NCBI GenBank assembly: GCA_003557805.1
Contig: PWNY01000027.1
Coordinates: forward strand, 1 to 14,827
Length of the DNA: 14,827 nucleotides
DNA from: Bacteroidales bacterium
Lineage (GTDB): Bacteria; Bacteroidota; Bacteroidia; Bacteroidales; UBA7960
Reading direction: 5' to 3'
This document shows, piece after piece, positions 1 to 7,133 of the stretch (position 1 is its first letter; the number at the start of each line of letters is the position of its first letter). The notes under the pieces were generated by a model, which saw only the letters and a program-made list of their open reading frames with translations, was not told the origin of the DNA and did not search any database. The position numbers and the translations under genes were made by a program.

Positions 1-1
1 G

Positions 2-337
2 GATGATTGCCTGATAGAATCCCTTGACATAAGAGAAAAAACCGCTCTTTTGTTCGGAACAGAGCTCAAAGGTTTGAGCGATGATGCAAAAAGTATGGCT
101 GATGCTTATGTCAAGATACCCATGTACGGGTTCACAGAAAGTTTCAACATATCGGTCTCCGCTGCGATCTGCCTTTACAGCCTTACGCCCAGGATCAGGA
201 GTTCAGGCATTGAATGGCAGTTAAGTGAGGAAGAAAAGGCCGACCTGCTGATTTCCTGGATAATTTCCTCAGTAAAGAATCCCGCGATAGTAAAAGAAAT
301 ACTTAAAAGGGAAACAGGTCTAGGTGAAGGATCCTGA
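2..337 (+). CDS. trmH: SpoU-family RNA 2'-O-methyltransferase, TrmH-like (3' part only)
   Basis: The reading frame is open from base 2, so the gene starts outside the window; about 111 C-terminal residues are visible. They carry the SpoU (SPOUT knot) motifs: LLFGTELKGLS, matching the family's G-N/T-E-x-x-G motif 2, and IPMYGFTESFNISVSAA, matching motif 3, which forms the trefoil-knot S-adenosylmethionine site. TrmH methylates the 2'-OH of G18 in the tRNA D-loop. The related RlmB (23S rRNA G2251) shares these motifs but usually ends soon after motif 3. The roughly 50-residue tail here, with a W...VKNPAIVKEIL segment, favours a TrmH-like protein, but the exact substrate is not proven. The 3' end overlaps the convergent murD2 end by 18 bases. 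No terminator is visible between them. Confidence 0.75.
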   Translation, partial: DDCLIESLDIREKTALLFGTELKGLSDDAKSMADAYVKIPMYGFTESFNISVSAAICLYSLTPRIRSSGIEWQLSEEEKADLLISWIISSVKNPAIVKEILKRETGLGEGS

Positions 338-1738
338 GTAAAGTTTAACCAGCGATTTGAACCTATCCCCCCTTTCCTCAAAATCCCTAAACTCATCGTA
401 GCTGGGAGCGGCAGGAGAAAGAAGGCACACTGAGTTTTTTGGTGTCAGTGTAACAGCCTTGCTTACTGCATCATCAAATGAATCAAGAAGCATAACATTC
501 CTGTGGCTGAAGCCAGGCTCTTGCCGTATAAGGCTCATCATCCTTTTACCGGCATCTCCAATCAGTAAGACATTTTCAAGGACTGACCCACTTAAAAAAC
601 TTATCATCCGTGAATAGTCAACTCCCCTGTCCTTTCCTCCGAGGATAATTGTCCTGGTTTCTGGCAATGTTTCAATTGCGGCAATAGCAGATTCAGGTAT
701 TGTCGATATTGAGTCATTGTAATAACGAACCCCTGAGAACTCACCGGCAAATTCCAGGCGGTGTGGCAAACCCCTGAAACCTGCAACAACCGAAGCAACG
801 GTATTTTCACACACATTAAGAATTGTGCTGATGGCAACAGCCGCTGAAATATTCACCAGGTTATGCTTACCGGGTATTAGCCTTTCGTTGCTCATATTCC
901 TGTATACCTTGCTGCGGCCATCAATGTTAACAACAATATCCCCGTTTCCGGCATATACGCTATTTCCCGGAATGTCACGGCCGGAAAGCGCAACTGCAGA
1001 GGAAACAGGCCTGACTTCAGCAATAGCTGACGCGATTTCAGTGCATCCTGCATCGAAAATATGATAATCTCCCCTTGTTTGCCAGCGGATAATGTTTAGT
1101 TTGGCGTCCCTGTATTCTTTATAAGAAGAGTAATGATCAAGGTGCTCCTGAAAGATGTTGAGTAAAACCGCGATCCTGGGAGAAATCTTAATCCCCTGAA
1201 GCTGGTGGCTGCTCATCTCAAATACAATTTCAGTATCCCGGTCAACCGAACCGATCAGGTCAAAGCAGGGAACACCGATATTGCCTGCAATAAGCACCTT
1301 TCTTCCTGCCTTTTTTAGTATCTCAAAAACAAGGCTTGTTGTGGTGCTCTTGCCCTTTGTACCGGTTACCCCTATTACCTGATCCCTGAACATCCTTAAA
1401 AACAAATCGGTCTGGGAGGTAATAATGATATCACCGGCTATGCCGGATAGCTCAGAAAAGGGAATACCTGGCGATTTTATGATGACATCAGAACCCCTCA
1501 CACCCTCAAGGTAGTTTTTCCCAAGGAAAAACCTGCTGTCAATACCCTTTTCACTACCCTCTGATGCTTCCCGCGCCCTTTCATCCCGGTCGCAAATATT
1601 CACCTTTGCACCGGGCACTAAGTCGGCAAGAAGCCTGCATGTTGACCTCCCTTCCCTTCCAAAACCCAGGACACAGATTATCCTGTTTTTAAAAAAAGGA
1701 AGGAGTGACTCCTTTGTATTGCCGGTATTACTTAACAT
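320..1738 (-). CDS. murD2: UDP-N-acetylmuramoyl-L-alanine--glutamate ligase, probably the MurD2 (L-glutamate) type
   Basis: This is a cytoplasmic Mur ligase that adds glutamate to UDP-MurNAc-L-Ala with ATP. From the chosen ATG it has 472 residues. The N-terminal UDP-binding fold has GFGREG (25-30). The ATP P-loop is GVTGTKGKST (123-132). Central-domain motifs are FEMSSHQL (173-180) and NIFQEHLDHY (194-203). The C-terminal domain has GKHNLVN (290-296), LPHRLEF (324-330), NDSISTIPES (341-350; canonical MurD has NDSKATN here) and SPAAPSYDEF (441-450). The frame opens further upstream to 1777, but that would overlap murL by 50 bases. The ATG at 1738 overlaps the murL stop by 11 bases, as in translational coupling, and gives a more usual length. 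Pairing with murL suggests the MurD2 class, which uses L-Glu; ordinary D-Glu MurD is the alternative. The ligase fold is certain, and the L-Glu specificity is inferred from context. Confidence 0.83.
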   Translation of the reverse strand: MLSNTGNTKESLLPFFKNRIICVLGFGREGRSTCRLLADLVPGAKVNICDRDERAREASEGSEKGIDSRFFLGKNYLEGVRGSDVIIKSPGIPFSELSGIAGDIIITSQTDLFLRMFRDQVIGVTGTKGKSTTTSLVFEILKKAGRKVLIAGNIGVPCFDLIGSVDRDTEIVFEMSSHQLQGIKISPRIAVLLNIFQEHLDHYSSYKEYRDAKLNIIRWQTRGDYHIFDAGCTEIASAIAEVRPVSSAVALSGRDIPGNSVYAGNGDIVVNIDGRSKVYRNMSNERLIPGKHNLVNISAAVAISTILNVCENTVASVVAGFRGLPHRLEFAGEFSGVRYYNDSISTIPESAIAAIETLPETRTIILGGKDRGVDYSRMISFLSGSVLENVLLIGDAGKRMMSLIRQEPGFSHRNVMLLDSFDDAVSKAVTLTPKNSVCLLSPAAPSYDEFRDFEERGDRFKSLVKLYSGSFT

Positions 1739-3173
1739 TCTTTGTAATATTTGTTCCACCGCCCAGTTTGCCGGCATATTGCCTTACGATCTTCTCCATA
1801 CCTGTTTTCAGGCAGTGATGCCCGTCAAAGGCATCAAGCAGTTCCTGAAAGTCTTTCCCGTCAAAATCTGAATATACCCCGGTGCTGTAATAGTAGTTCA
1901 AAAGCTCCGGCAGTTCCCTGCCAGCATCTTTATACAGGCTAATCACCCTTCGCAGTGCAGCGTTCACCTCCTCGATAGTGCCCACACATTCAAGAGGCTT
2001 GTTGTCGGCAATTCCGCAAAGCTGGTCAAGCAGCGGGCGAAGGGATACATCTTCAAAAAGATCTGAACCAAATATCCTGATAAGGCCATCTTTGGAAATA
2101 AACGGAGACAGTATTATGAAGGTGAAAAGGCACTTGGAGCACTTTGCACACCATCTGTTCTCCTTGCTGCCTGCATTGCAGCTTTTGAAGACAGTGTGAT
2201 ATTTTTCAAGGCCCGCAAACAGGGCTCCAATCTGTAACTCATTAAGCGGCCTGAGCAGGCTGAAATAGTCTGTGCCCCCACCCAGGAACATATCCGCATA
2301 TTCCCTGAAATCTTTTTCAAACTCCAGGGATTTGCTGTACTGATGGTTAATGCCGGTGCCAGGTATGCTAGGTTCATTTGCACTAGATTCATTGGACAGT
2401 GCTATACTTCCGGCCAACACCTTCCTGGCGGCATAATATGATGCAAATGCCAGTAATGCTGAAAACGGTGTGTGCCCGTTAAGGAACCCTTTCTCATTCA
2501 GTTTGATCAACTCAGGATCTATCTCCCTGTATATCCTGATGACCCTGCCCTCTTCCAGGCCGGCTGCCCTGATCACTTCCTCTGTTGCCCCACGGGGATT
2601 GATCACGAACGGCAGCACCCCATATCCGCCATCAAGCAGTATCTCAGTACCAACAACCGAATCCTTGCCTCCCCCCAGGGGCAGTAACACACTGCTGTCA
2701 GCTTCCCTGCCAGTTGATTCTTTTATAACCGGCAGTTCCGCTGCCCCTGGTGAAAACTCAAAAGTCAGCAGCTCCTCGCCTGGCTGGGGAATACCGTTTG
2801 TATAAAAAAACTCACCAAGGCCTTTCAAAAAAAGCTTTTTCCACCACTGTTGCTGAGTATAGCTAAGGATATACGGCTCAATTACGATACGCGGGCTGCA
2901 GAAAGCCTTCCAGTAACTGATCATCTCTGTCATTCCAATGTGAAACAACAATATTTTTTCTTCATCCCTTTCAAGGGTCTGGCTTCCTGCTCCACCCATG
3001 TCAAGCTGCCATGAAGGGTTAAAACTGTATCCCCCATTGGTTTCAAACCTGAAAACCAGACGGTCGGTTTTTTGTCCCTTTTCAAGGTCAAAGCCCCTGA
3101 AAACAAATACCGGAAAGTCTTTACGCAGTTCCAGGTATTTACGGTAACCATCATTGGAAACAGAGTTGAACAT
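1728..3173 (-). CDS. murL: UDP-N-acetylmuramoyl-L-alanyl-L-glutamate epimerase MurL
   Basis: MurL, described in Xanthomonas, converts the terminal L-Glu of UDP-MurNAc-L-Ala-L-Glu to D-Glu in an ATP- and Mg-dependent reaction. Together with MurD2 it bypasses glutamate racemase. The protein has 481 residues from the ATG at 3173; an in-frame TTG two codons earlier is less likely. Visible motifs are a PP-loop-like PLGGGKDS (165-172), SNESSANE (260-267), NHQYSKS (276-282) and a cysteine-rich segment with CNAG (332-335) and WCAKCSKC (341-348). These patterns fit my recollection of the MurL family, and I know no other family with this combination. No signal peptide or membrane segment is seen, so it is cytoplasmic. 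It is the first gene of a pair with murD2, which overlaps its stop codon. A perfect TAnnTTTG-type -7 box lies about 40 bases upstream of the start. Confidence 0.82.
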   Translation of the reverse strand: MFNSVSNDGYRKYLELRKDFPVFVFRGFDLEKGQKTDRLVFRFETNGGYSFNPSWQLDMGGAGSQTLERDEEKILLFHIGMTEMISYWKAFCSPRIVIEPYILSYTQQQWWKKLFLKGLGEFFYTNGIPQPGEELLTFEFSPGAAELPVIKESTGREADSSVLLPLGGGKDSVVGTEILLDGGYGVLPFVINPRGATEEVIRAAGLEEGRVIRIYREIDPELIKLNEKGFLNGHTPFSALLAFASYYAARKVLAGSIALSNESSANEPSIPGTGINHQYSKSLEFEKDFREYADMFLGGGTDYFSLLRPLNELQIGALFAGLEKYHTVFKSCNAGSKENRWCAKCSKCLFTFIILSPFISKDGLIRIFGSDLFEDVSLRPLLDQLCGIADNKPLECVGTIEEVNAALRRVISLYKDAGRELPELLNYYYSTGVYSDFDGKDFQELLDAFDGHHCLKTGMEKIVRQYAGKLGGGTNITKNVK

Positions 3174-3210
3174 TGGCAAAGTTTTTGTTGTTCTATTAAC
3201 GACAATATGT

Positions 3211-3218
3211 CAAAATTA
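3211..3218 (-). promoter_or_regulatory. Putative Bacteroidota -7 promoter box for murL-murD2
   Basis: Read on the minus strand this is TAATTTTG, an exact match to the Bacteroidota primary-sigma -7 consensus TAnnTTTG. It would place the transcript start near 3204-3206, about 30 bases before the murL ATG. No clear TTG -33 element is seen at the expected distance, so the call rests on the -7 box and its position. Confidence 0.5.
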
Positions 3219-3277
3219 ACAAAATCCCCTTTCCGGGAGGGCATTTCCGGAAATAATAGTCTGACGAAATAAGCATT

Positions 3278-3844
3278 ATGGAGTTTAAACAAAACAGGCC
3301 TTCCAGAGGTAAGCTATTGATAAGTGAACCGGCACTGCGTGATTTCTATTTTGGCCGCAGTGTGGTATTACTTGTGGAACATACTGATGGAGAAGGCACA
3401 ATCGGCCTGATACTTAACAAGCCCATACACCTGAAGCTCAACCAGGTAGTTAAGGAGTTCCCGGATAATGAATTCCCCCTTTTCCTGGGAGGCCCGGTGC
3501 ACCCGGAAAGGCTGTTCTACGTTCATAAACTGGGCGAAAAAGTCCCTGGAAGCATCGAGATTATCCCCGGCCTTTACTGGGGAGGTGAGATAAAGAAGCT
3601 GATGGAGCTTATCAACCTCAAGCTTGTAAATCCAGAAGAGGTTAGGTTCTTTATTGGGTATTCCGGGTGGGAGCCAGGACAACTTGACAGGGAGCTTAAG
3701 GAAAAATCCTGGGTTGTTACACAATGCTCAATGGATACCGTTATGGCCAGGCACCCTGAAAAACTCTGGAGCAATATGCTTAAGGAGATGGGAAACGACT
3801 ATGCGATATGGGCAAATTTCCCCTCCGACCCAATTCTTAACTGA
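3278..3844 (+). CDS. YqgE/AlgH family protein (UPF0301)
   Basis: This 188-residue cytoplasmic protein belongs to the YqgE/AlgH (DUF179) family. AlgH was linked genetically to alginate regulation in Pseudomonas, but the biochemical function of the family is not settled. Family hallmarks seen are GKLLISEP (11-18) near the N-terminus, GLILNKP (43-49), LGGPV (70-74) and the signature GYSGWEPGQLDREL (127-140) followed by a tryptophan at 145. Length is typical. It starts at an ATG divergent from murL, with about 100 bases between the two genes. It ends 6 bases before the convergent aroK. I see no clear promoter box on this strand and no Shine-Dalgarno sequence. The neighbours do not indicate a pathway for it. 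Confidence 0.92.
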   Translation: MEFKQNRPSRGKLLISEPALRDFYFGRSVVLLVEHTDGEGTIGLILNKPIHLKLNQVVKEFPDNEFPLFLGGPVHPERLFYVHKLGEKVPGSIEIIPGLYWGGEIKKLMELINLKLVNPEEVRFFIGYSGWEPGQLDRELKEKSWVVTQCSMDTVMARHPEKLWSNMLKEMGNDYAIWANFPSDPILN

Positions 3845-3850
3845 CAGGTA

Positions 3851-4357
3851 CTACCTGCAGCCAAATACCAGTGATATTATCTGGTCGGGTTTCGCGGACT
3901 CACCCTTTATTATGCAGCCCGAACGCAAGTAGTACTCTTCTCTTTCAGAAAGCTTTGACTTTATGAATGAAAGCAGCTTATCACCTTTTAGGTTCTCGAT
4001 AAGGGGTCTTTTCCGGCGAGCATGTTCCAGACGGTGAGCAAGGCTTATGGGGCTCATTTTAAGGTACACTGTGGCTCCGTTTTCCAGCATAAAGTCCATA
4101 TTGTCAGAATAACAAGGAGTACCGCCCCCGGTTGCGATAACTGCTTTCTGAACAGTGGCTGTGGAGTGCAGCACCTGTCTTTCGGCTTCCCTGAATGCAG
4201 TTTCACCCTTGGTGCGGAAAATATCAGGGATCTCCTGCCCCAAAATCCTTTCCACTTCATTATCAATATCCAGGAAAGGGTACTCCAGCTTACGGGCAAG
4301 CCTTCTGCCCAGTGAGCTCTTTCCGCAACCCATGAAGCCTAACAGGTATATTCGCAT
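3851..4357 (-). CDS. aroK: Shikimate kinase
   Basis: AroK phosphorylates the 3-OH of shikimate with ATP, the fifth step of chorismate and aromatic amino acid synthesis, in the cytoplasm. At 168 residues it is a normal single-domain enzyme. It has Walker A GFMGCGKS (7-14), the shikimate-binding FLDIDNEVE segment (D30, D32), FRE with Arg56, the GGG motif (77-79), the lid RKRPL (115-119) and the adenine-side SEREEYY with Arg139. All key residues appear intact. It stands alone on the minus strand, convergent with yqgE and divergent from the epimerase gene. A consensus -7 box lies just upstream, implying a very short leader. Other aro genes are not in the window. Confidence 0.96.
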   Translation of the reverse strand: MRIYLLGFMGCGKSSLGRRLARKLEYPFLDIDNEVERILGQEIPDIFRTKGETAFREAERQVLHSTATVQKAVIATGGGTPCYSDNMDFMLENGATVYLKMSPISLAHRLEHARRKRPLIENLKGDKLLSFIKSKLSEREEYYLRSGCIIKGESAKPDQIISLVFGCR

Positions 4358-4373
4358 AAACCGGCAGTTTATG

Positions 4374-4381
4374 CAAAATTA
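4374..4381 (-). promoter_or_regulatory. Putative Bacteroidota -7 promoter box for aroK
   Basis: On the minus strand this reads TAATTTTG, a perfect TAnnTTTG box. It lies 16 bases before the aroK ATG, so the leader would be only about 10 bases. No convincing -33 TTG was found at 19-21 bases. Confidence 0.45.
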
Positions 4382-4480
4382 TACAAAAATGCATGTCATT
4401 TCCCTATATTAACAATTTACCAAATATTCCGAATCCTTAAGTTTAATATAATGATCAGGGTCAATATGGAATTTCTCGAG

Positions 4481-4488
4481 TATATTTG
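4481..4488 (+). promoter_or_regulatory. Putative Bacteroidota -7 promoter box for the UDP-GlcNAc 2-epimerase gene
   Basis: The sequence is TATATTTG, an exact TAnnTTTG match. The in-frame TTG at 4486 that could extend the gene lies inside this box, so it would not be transcribed. This supports the ATG at 4516 as the real start, with a leader of about 20 bases. No -33 TTG is visible at the usual spacing. Confidence 0.5.
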
Positions 4489-4515
4489 AAAAATTTTAAT
4501 GCATCGAAAAAGAAT

Positions 4516-5586
4516 ATGATCAAAGTAGTAACTGTTATTGGTGCCAGACCGCAGTTCATAAAGGCTGCTCCGGTAAGCAAGGCTCTGAAGGCTTCCGGAA
4601 GAATCAGGGAAAGGATAATTCATACGGGCCAGCACTTTGACAGCAATATGAGCAGTATTTTCTTTGAACAGATGGATATCCCGAGGCCGGACTTCAGCCT
4701 TGACATTCACAGCCTTCCACATGGAGCAATGACAGGTAGAATGCTCGAAGCCACCGAAAAGATACTGTCTGAAGAGAGGCCTGACTGGGTGCTGGTATAC
4801 GGTGACACCAACTCTACCCTGGCCGGGGCACTGGCAGCTTCAAAGCTAATGATACCTGTGGCTCATGTGGAGGCAGGGCTGAGGTCATTCAACATGGACA
4901 TGCCAGAAGAGATAAACCGTTGCCTTACAGACAGGATCAGCCGGCTGTTGTTCTGCCCGACACCGGTTGCGGTTAACAACCTGAAAAATGAGGGTTTTAT
5001 TGGAAATGGGACAAGGATTATCCTGTGTGGTGATGTAATGTATGATGCATCGATAATGTTCAGGGGCAGGGCAAAAAAACCGGATTCAGTTCCCCTGCCC
5101 GAAAAGTATGTCCTGGCAACCGTGCACAGGGCAGAGAACACCGACGACACGACCAGGCTGAAAAATATAGTTGAAGGCTTAAACCTGGTATCGGAAAAGC
5201 TCCCGCTTGTATTCCCGGTCCATCCGCGAACCCGTAAATTGCTAAATAAACCTGGCATCCCTCCATTATCGGAAAAGGTCATCCTTACCAGCCCGGTGGG
5301 TTACCTGGAGATGCTCTACCTGCTTGACAACTGCATGATGTTGCTTACAGACAGCGGAGGCATGCAAAAAGAAGCCTGTTTCTTTGAAAAGGCATGTATA
5401 ACCCTCAGGAATGAGACTGAATGGACAGAACTCCTGGATGCCGGGTACAATAAGCTTGCAGGGAGTGATCCGGCCCTTATTGTCAGCTCGTTTGAGCACT
5501 TCTTAAAGCACCCGCCACGCTTTGGCAAAAACCTGTACGGCAACGGCAGGGCTGCTGATGAAATAGTTAAAGCCCTTCTTATATGA
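4516..5586 (+). CDS. wecB: Non-hydrolysing UDP-N-acetylglucosamine 2-epimerase
   Basis: This enzyme interconverts UDP-GlcNAc and UDP-ManNAc, supplying ManNAc (or ManNAcA) for surface polysaccharides. The protein has 356 residues, close to the family norm. It is a GT-B fold cytoplasmic enzyme. Motifs in order are GARPQFIKAAP (9-19, with the catalytic-site Arg and Lys), HTGQHFD (36-42), YGDTNST (95-101), HVEAGLRSF (117-125), PEEINR (130-135), HRAEN (204-208), HPRT (236-239), TDSGGMQKEA (278-287) and RNETEW (298-303). The Asp, Glu and His residues used by E. coli WecB all have counterparts. An in-frame TTG 30 bases upstream lies in the probable -7 box, so the ATG was preferred. It is not flanked by polysaccharide genes; it ends one base before the convergent gdhA. 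The name mnaA is equally valid. Confidence 0.94.
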   Translation: MIKVVTVIGARPQFIKAAPVSKALKASGRIRERIIHTGQHFDSNMSSIFFEQMDIPRPDFSLDIHSLPHGAMTGRMLEATEKILSEERPDWVLVYGDTNSTLAGALAASKLMIPVAHVEAGLRSFNMDMPEEINRCLTDRISRLLFCPTPVAVNNLKNEGFIGNGTRIILCGDVMYDASIMFRGRAKKPDSVPLPEKYVLATVHRAENTDDTTRLKNIVEGLNLVSEKLPLVFPVHPRTRKLLNKPGIPPLSEKVILTSPVGYLEMLYLLDNCMMLLTDSGGMQKEACFFEKACITLRNETEWTELLDAGYNKLAGSDPALIVSSFEHFLKHPPRFGKNLYGNGRAADEIVKALLI

Positions 5587-5587
5587 G

Positions 5588-6928
5588 CTATACGTAGCCC
5601 TGCGCGATCATAGCATCCGCTACCCTTACGAAGCCACCAATATTGGCGCCTTTTACATAGTTCACGAAATCCCCCTCCCTGCCATACTCAACACATGTAT
5701 TGTGGATATTTATCATTATGTTGTGAAGCCTCTGGTCAACTTCTTCCCTTGTCCAGGACATTCTCATCGCATTCTGGCTCATTTCAAGGCCTGAAGTGGC
5801 AACTCCTCCCGCATTGGCAGCCTTTCCGGGTCCATATAGAATCCTGTTGTCAAGGAACACCTCAACGGCCTCGGGAGTGCTCGGCATATTGGCTCCCTCA
5901 GAAACGCATATGCATCCGTTCTTCACCAGTTCTTTTGCCTCTGTTTCGTTTAATTCATTCTCGGTTGCGCATGGTAGTGCAATGTCACATTTCTCCATCC
6001 AGGGTCTTGATACACCCTCAACATATTTGCAGCCGAACTCGTCGGCATATTCACGTATACGGCCCCGTTTTATGTTTTTCAGGTTCTTGATAAAATGCAG
6101 CTTCTCCAGGTCAATACCGTCCTTGTCATGAATGTAGCCGGATGAATCAGTAAGCGTAACCACCTTGCCTCCCAGCTCGATGATTTTTTCGGTTGCAAAC
6201 TGGGCGACATTTCCGCTTCCGCTGATTGCAACCACCTTCCCCTTAATCTCCTCGTTTATAGTGGCAAGCATTTCCTGTGCAAAATAAACCGTTCCGTACC
6301 CTGTGGCCTCGGGCCTTATGAGGCTCCCCCCGTACTCAAGTCCCTTTCCGGTAAACACCCCTGTAAACTCATTGCATATCCTTTTATACTGACCGTACAT
6401 AAAACCTACCTCCCTGCCACCAACTCCTATATCCCCGGCGGGCACATCAGTATCGGGACCAATATGGCGGAAGAGTTCAGTCATAAGGCTTTGGCAGAAC
6501 CTCATCACCTCAAGGTCCGATTTGCCCTTTGGGTCGAAGTCCGATCCCCCCTTCCCTCCTCCAAGAGGAAGTGATGTAAGACTGTTTTTAAAAACCTGCT
6601 CAAAGGCCAGGAACTTAAGTATACCCAGATCAACGGTCGGGTGAAAACGCATACCCCCTTTGTAGGGTCCGATAGCACTGTTCATTTCAATACGGTAACC
6701 CAGGTTTACCTGTACTTCACCCCTGTCATCTATCCAGGGAATACGGAATATAACAATCCTTTCCGGCTCGATCATCCTTTCGAACACTTTTGCAGCCTTG
6801 TACTTGGGGTTTTCGTCCAGGAACGGGATAATGGTTTCGGCAACCTCATGAACAGCCTGGTGGAAGGCTTTTTCTGCGGGATTTTTCGCCACCACATAAT
6901 CCATGAATTTTTTCAGTTGTGTTTCCAT
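5588..6928 (-). CDS. gdhA: Glutamate dehydrogenase, NADP-dependent type
   Basis: GdhA interconverts 2-oxoglutarate plus ammonium and L-glutamate, and NADP forms mainly assimilate ammonium. The complete 446-residue protein matches the small hexameric (class I) family. Seen are PYKGGMRFHP (88-97, substrate Lys90), GGGKGGSDFDPKG (123-135, catalytic Lys126), PAGDIGVGGREVG (163-175, Asp166), the Rossmann loop SGSGNVA (236-242) and SEGANMP (343-349). The segment after the second Rossmann strand reads TDSSG (260-264), as in NADP-type enzymes such as E. coli GdhA. Cofactor use is therefore inferred by comparison. The gene is divergent from the first receiver/PPDK-like gene and convergent with wecB. 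Its leader contains a 10-bp repeat. A second dehydrogenase of another cofactor type lies 6.9 kb away on the plus strand. Confidence 0.95.
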   Translation of the reverse strand: METQLKKFMDYVVAKNPAEKAFHQAVHEVAETIIPFLDENPKYKAAKVFERMIEPERIVIFRIPWIDDRGEVQVNLGYRIEMNSAIGPYKGGMRFHPTVDLGILKFLAFEQVFKNSLTSLPLGGGKGGSDFDPKGKSDLEVMRFCQSLMTELFRHIGPDTDVPAGDIGVGGREVGFMYGQYKRICNEFTGVFTGKGLEYGGSLIRPEATGYGTVYFAQEMLATINEEIKGKVVAISGSGNVAQFATEKIIELGGKVVTLTDSSGYIHDKDGIDLEKLHFIKNLKNIKRGRIREYADEFGCKYVEGVSRPWMEKCDIALPCATENELNETEAKELVKNGCICVSEGANMPSTPEAVEVFLDNRILYGPGKAANAGGVATSGLEMSQNAMRMSWTREEVDQRLHNIMINIHNTCVEYGREGDFVNYVKGANIGGFVRVADAMIAQGYV

Positions 6929-6930
6929 CT

Positions 6931-6960
6931 TCGATTTGGTTTGATTTGGTTTAATTTGAT
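6931..6960. repeat. Three imperfect 10-bp direct repeats in the gdhA leader
   Basis: Three head-to-tail decamers read tcgatttggt, ttgatttggt and ttaatttgat, with one to three differences between copies. They begin 3 bases upstream of the gdhA ATG, so they lie in its 5' untranslated region. The spacing of about one helical turn would suit a protein or RNA-binding site, but simple slippage of a T/G-rich sequence is also possible. Confidence 0.55.
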
Positions 6961-6983
6961 GTGCTTTAATAAACTGTTGCGAA

Positions 6984-7017
6984 CAATTTTATGGATTTAA
7001 ATGTCCCGGAGCTCAAA
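6984..7017 (-). promoter_or_regulatory. Weak candidate promoter for gdhA
   Basis: On the minus strand a TTTG at 7017-7014 is followed, 22 bases later, by TAAAATTG at 6991-6984, one mismatch from TAnnTTTG. The implied leader is about 50 bases and would include the decamer repeats. Spacing is slightly long for the family, so this is a low-confidence site. Confidence 0.3.
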
Positions 7018-7025
7018 TACCATAA

Positions 7026-7070
7026 AAGAAAAAAACCTTCGGTTTTTCTTGCATTTTTGGTTTTTTTTTA
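7026..7070 (+). terminator. Hairpin with T-rich tract upstream of the first receiver/PPDK-like gene
   Basis: An A-rich arm ending in CC (7031-7037) pairs with GG plus T's (7041-7047) across a TTC loop, with a further 3 bp after a small bulge. A T-rich tract with a run of nine T's follows to 7069. This resembles an intrinsic terminator or attenuator on the plus strand. It lies in the divergent intergenic region, not after a gene. It could be an attenuator in the leader of the downstream gene, the end of a small RNA, or a bidirectional stop. The stem is AT-rich and weak. Confidence 0.4.
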
Positions 7071-7133
7071 TATAGGCGTTGCCCGAGTTATTTTTTGAAA
7101 TTCGTACCTTCATGGTGTCAAACAATTACACAG

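Noticed and set aside
604..1064. Open frames on both strands inside the murD2 region
   Set aside because: They overlap the strongly supported Mur ligase frame, have no recognisable motifs and look like out-of-frame shadows.
2470..2805. A 111-codon plus-strand open frame antisense to murL
   Set aside because: Serine/proline-rich composition is typical of antisense translation of a coding gene, and it overlaps the MurL motif region entirely.
4417..4722. A 101-codon minus-strand open frame upstream of and antisense to the epimerase gene
   Set aside because: It overlaps the conserved N-terminus of the epimerase and shows no family motif; the region is explained by a promoter and the epimerase start.
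7089..7104. A -7 box for the first receiver/PPDK-like gene (TATTTTTTG or GAAATTCG)
   Set aside because: The first has three instead of two spacer bases and the second matches the consensus poorly, and neither has a properly spaced -33 TTG, so no promoter is annotated.
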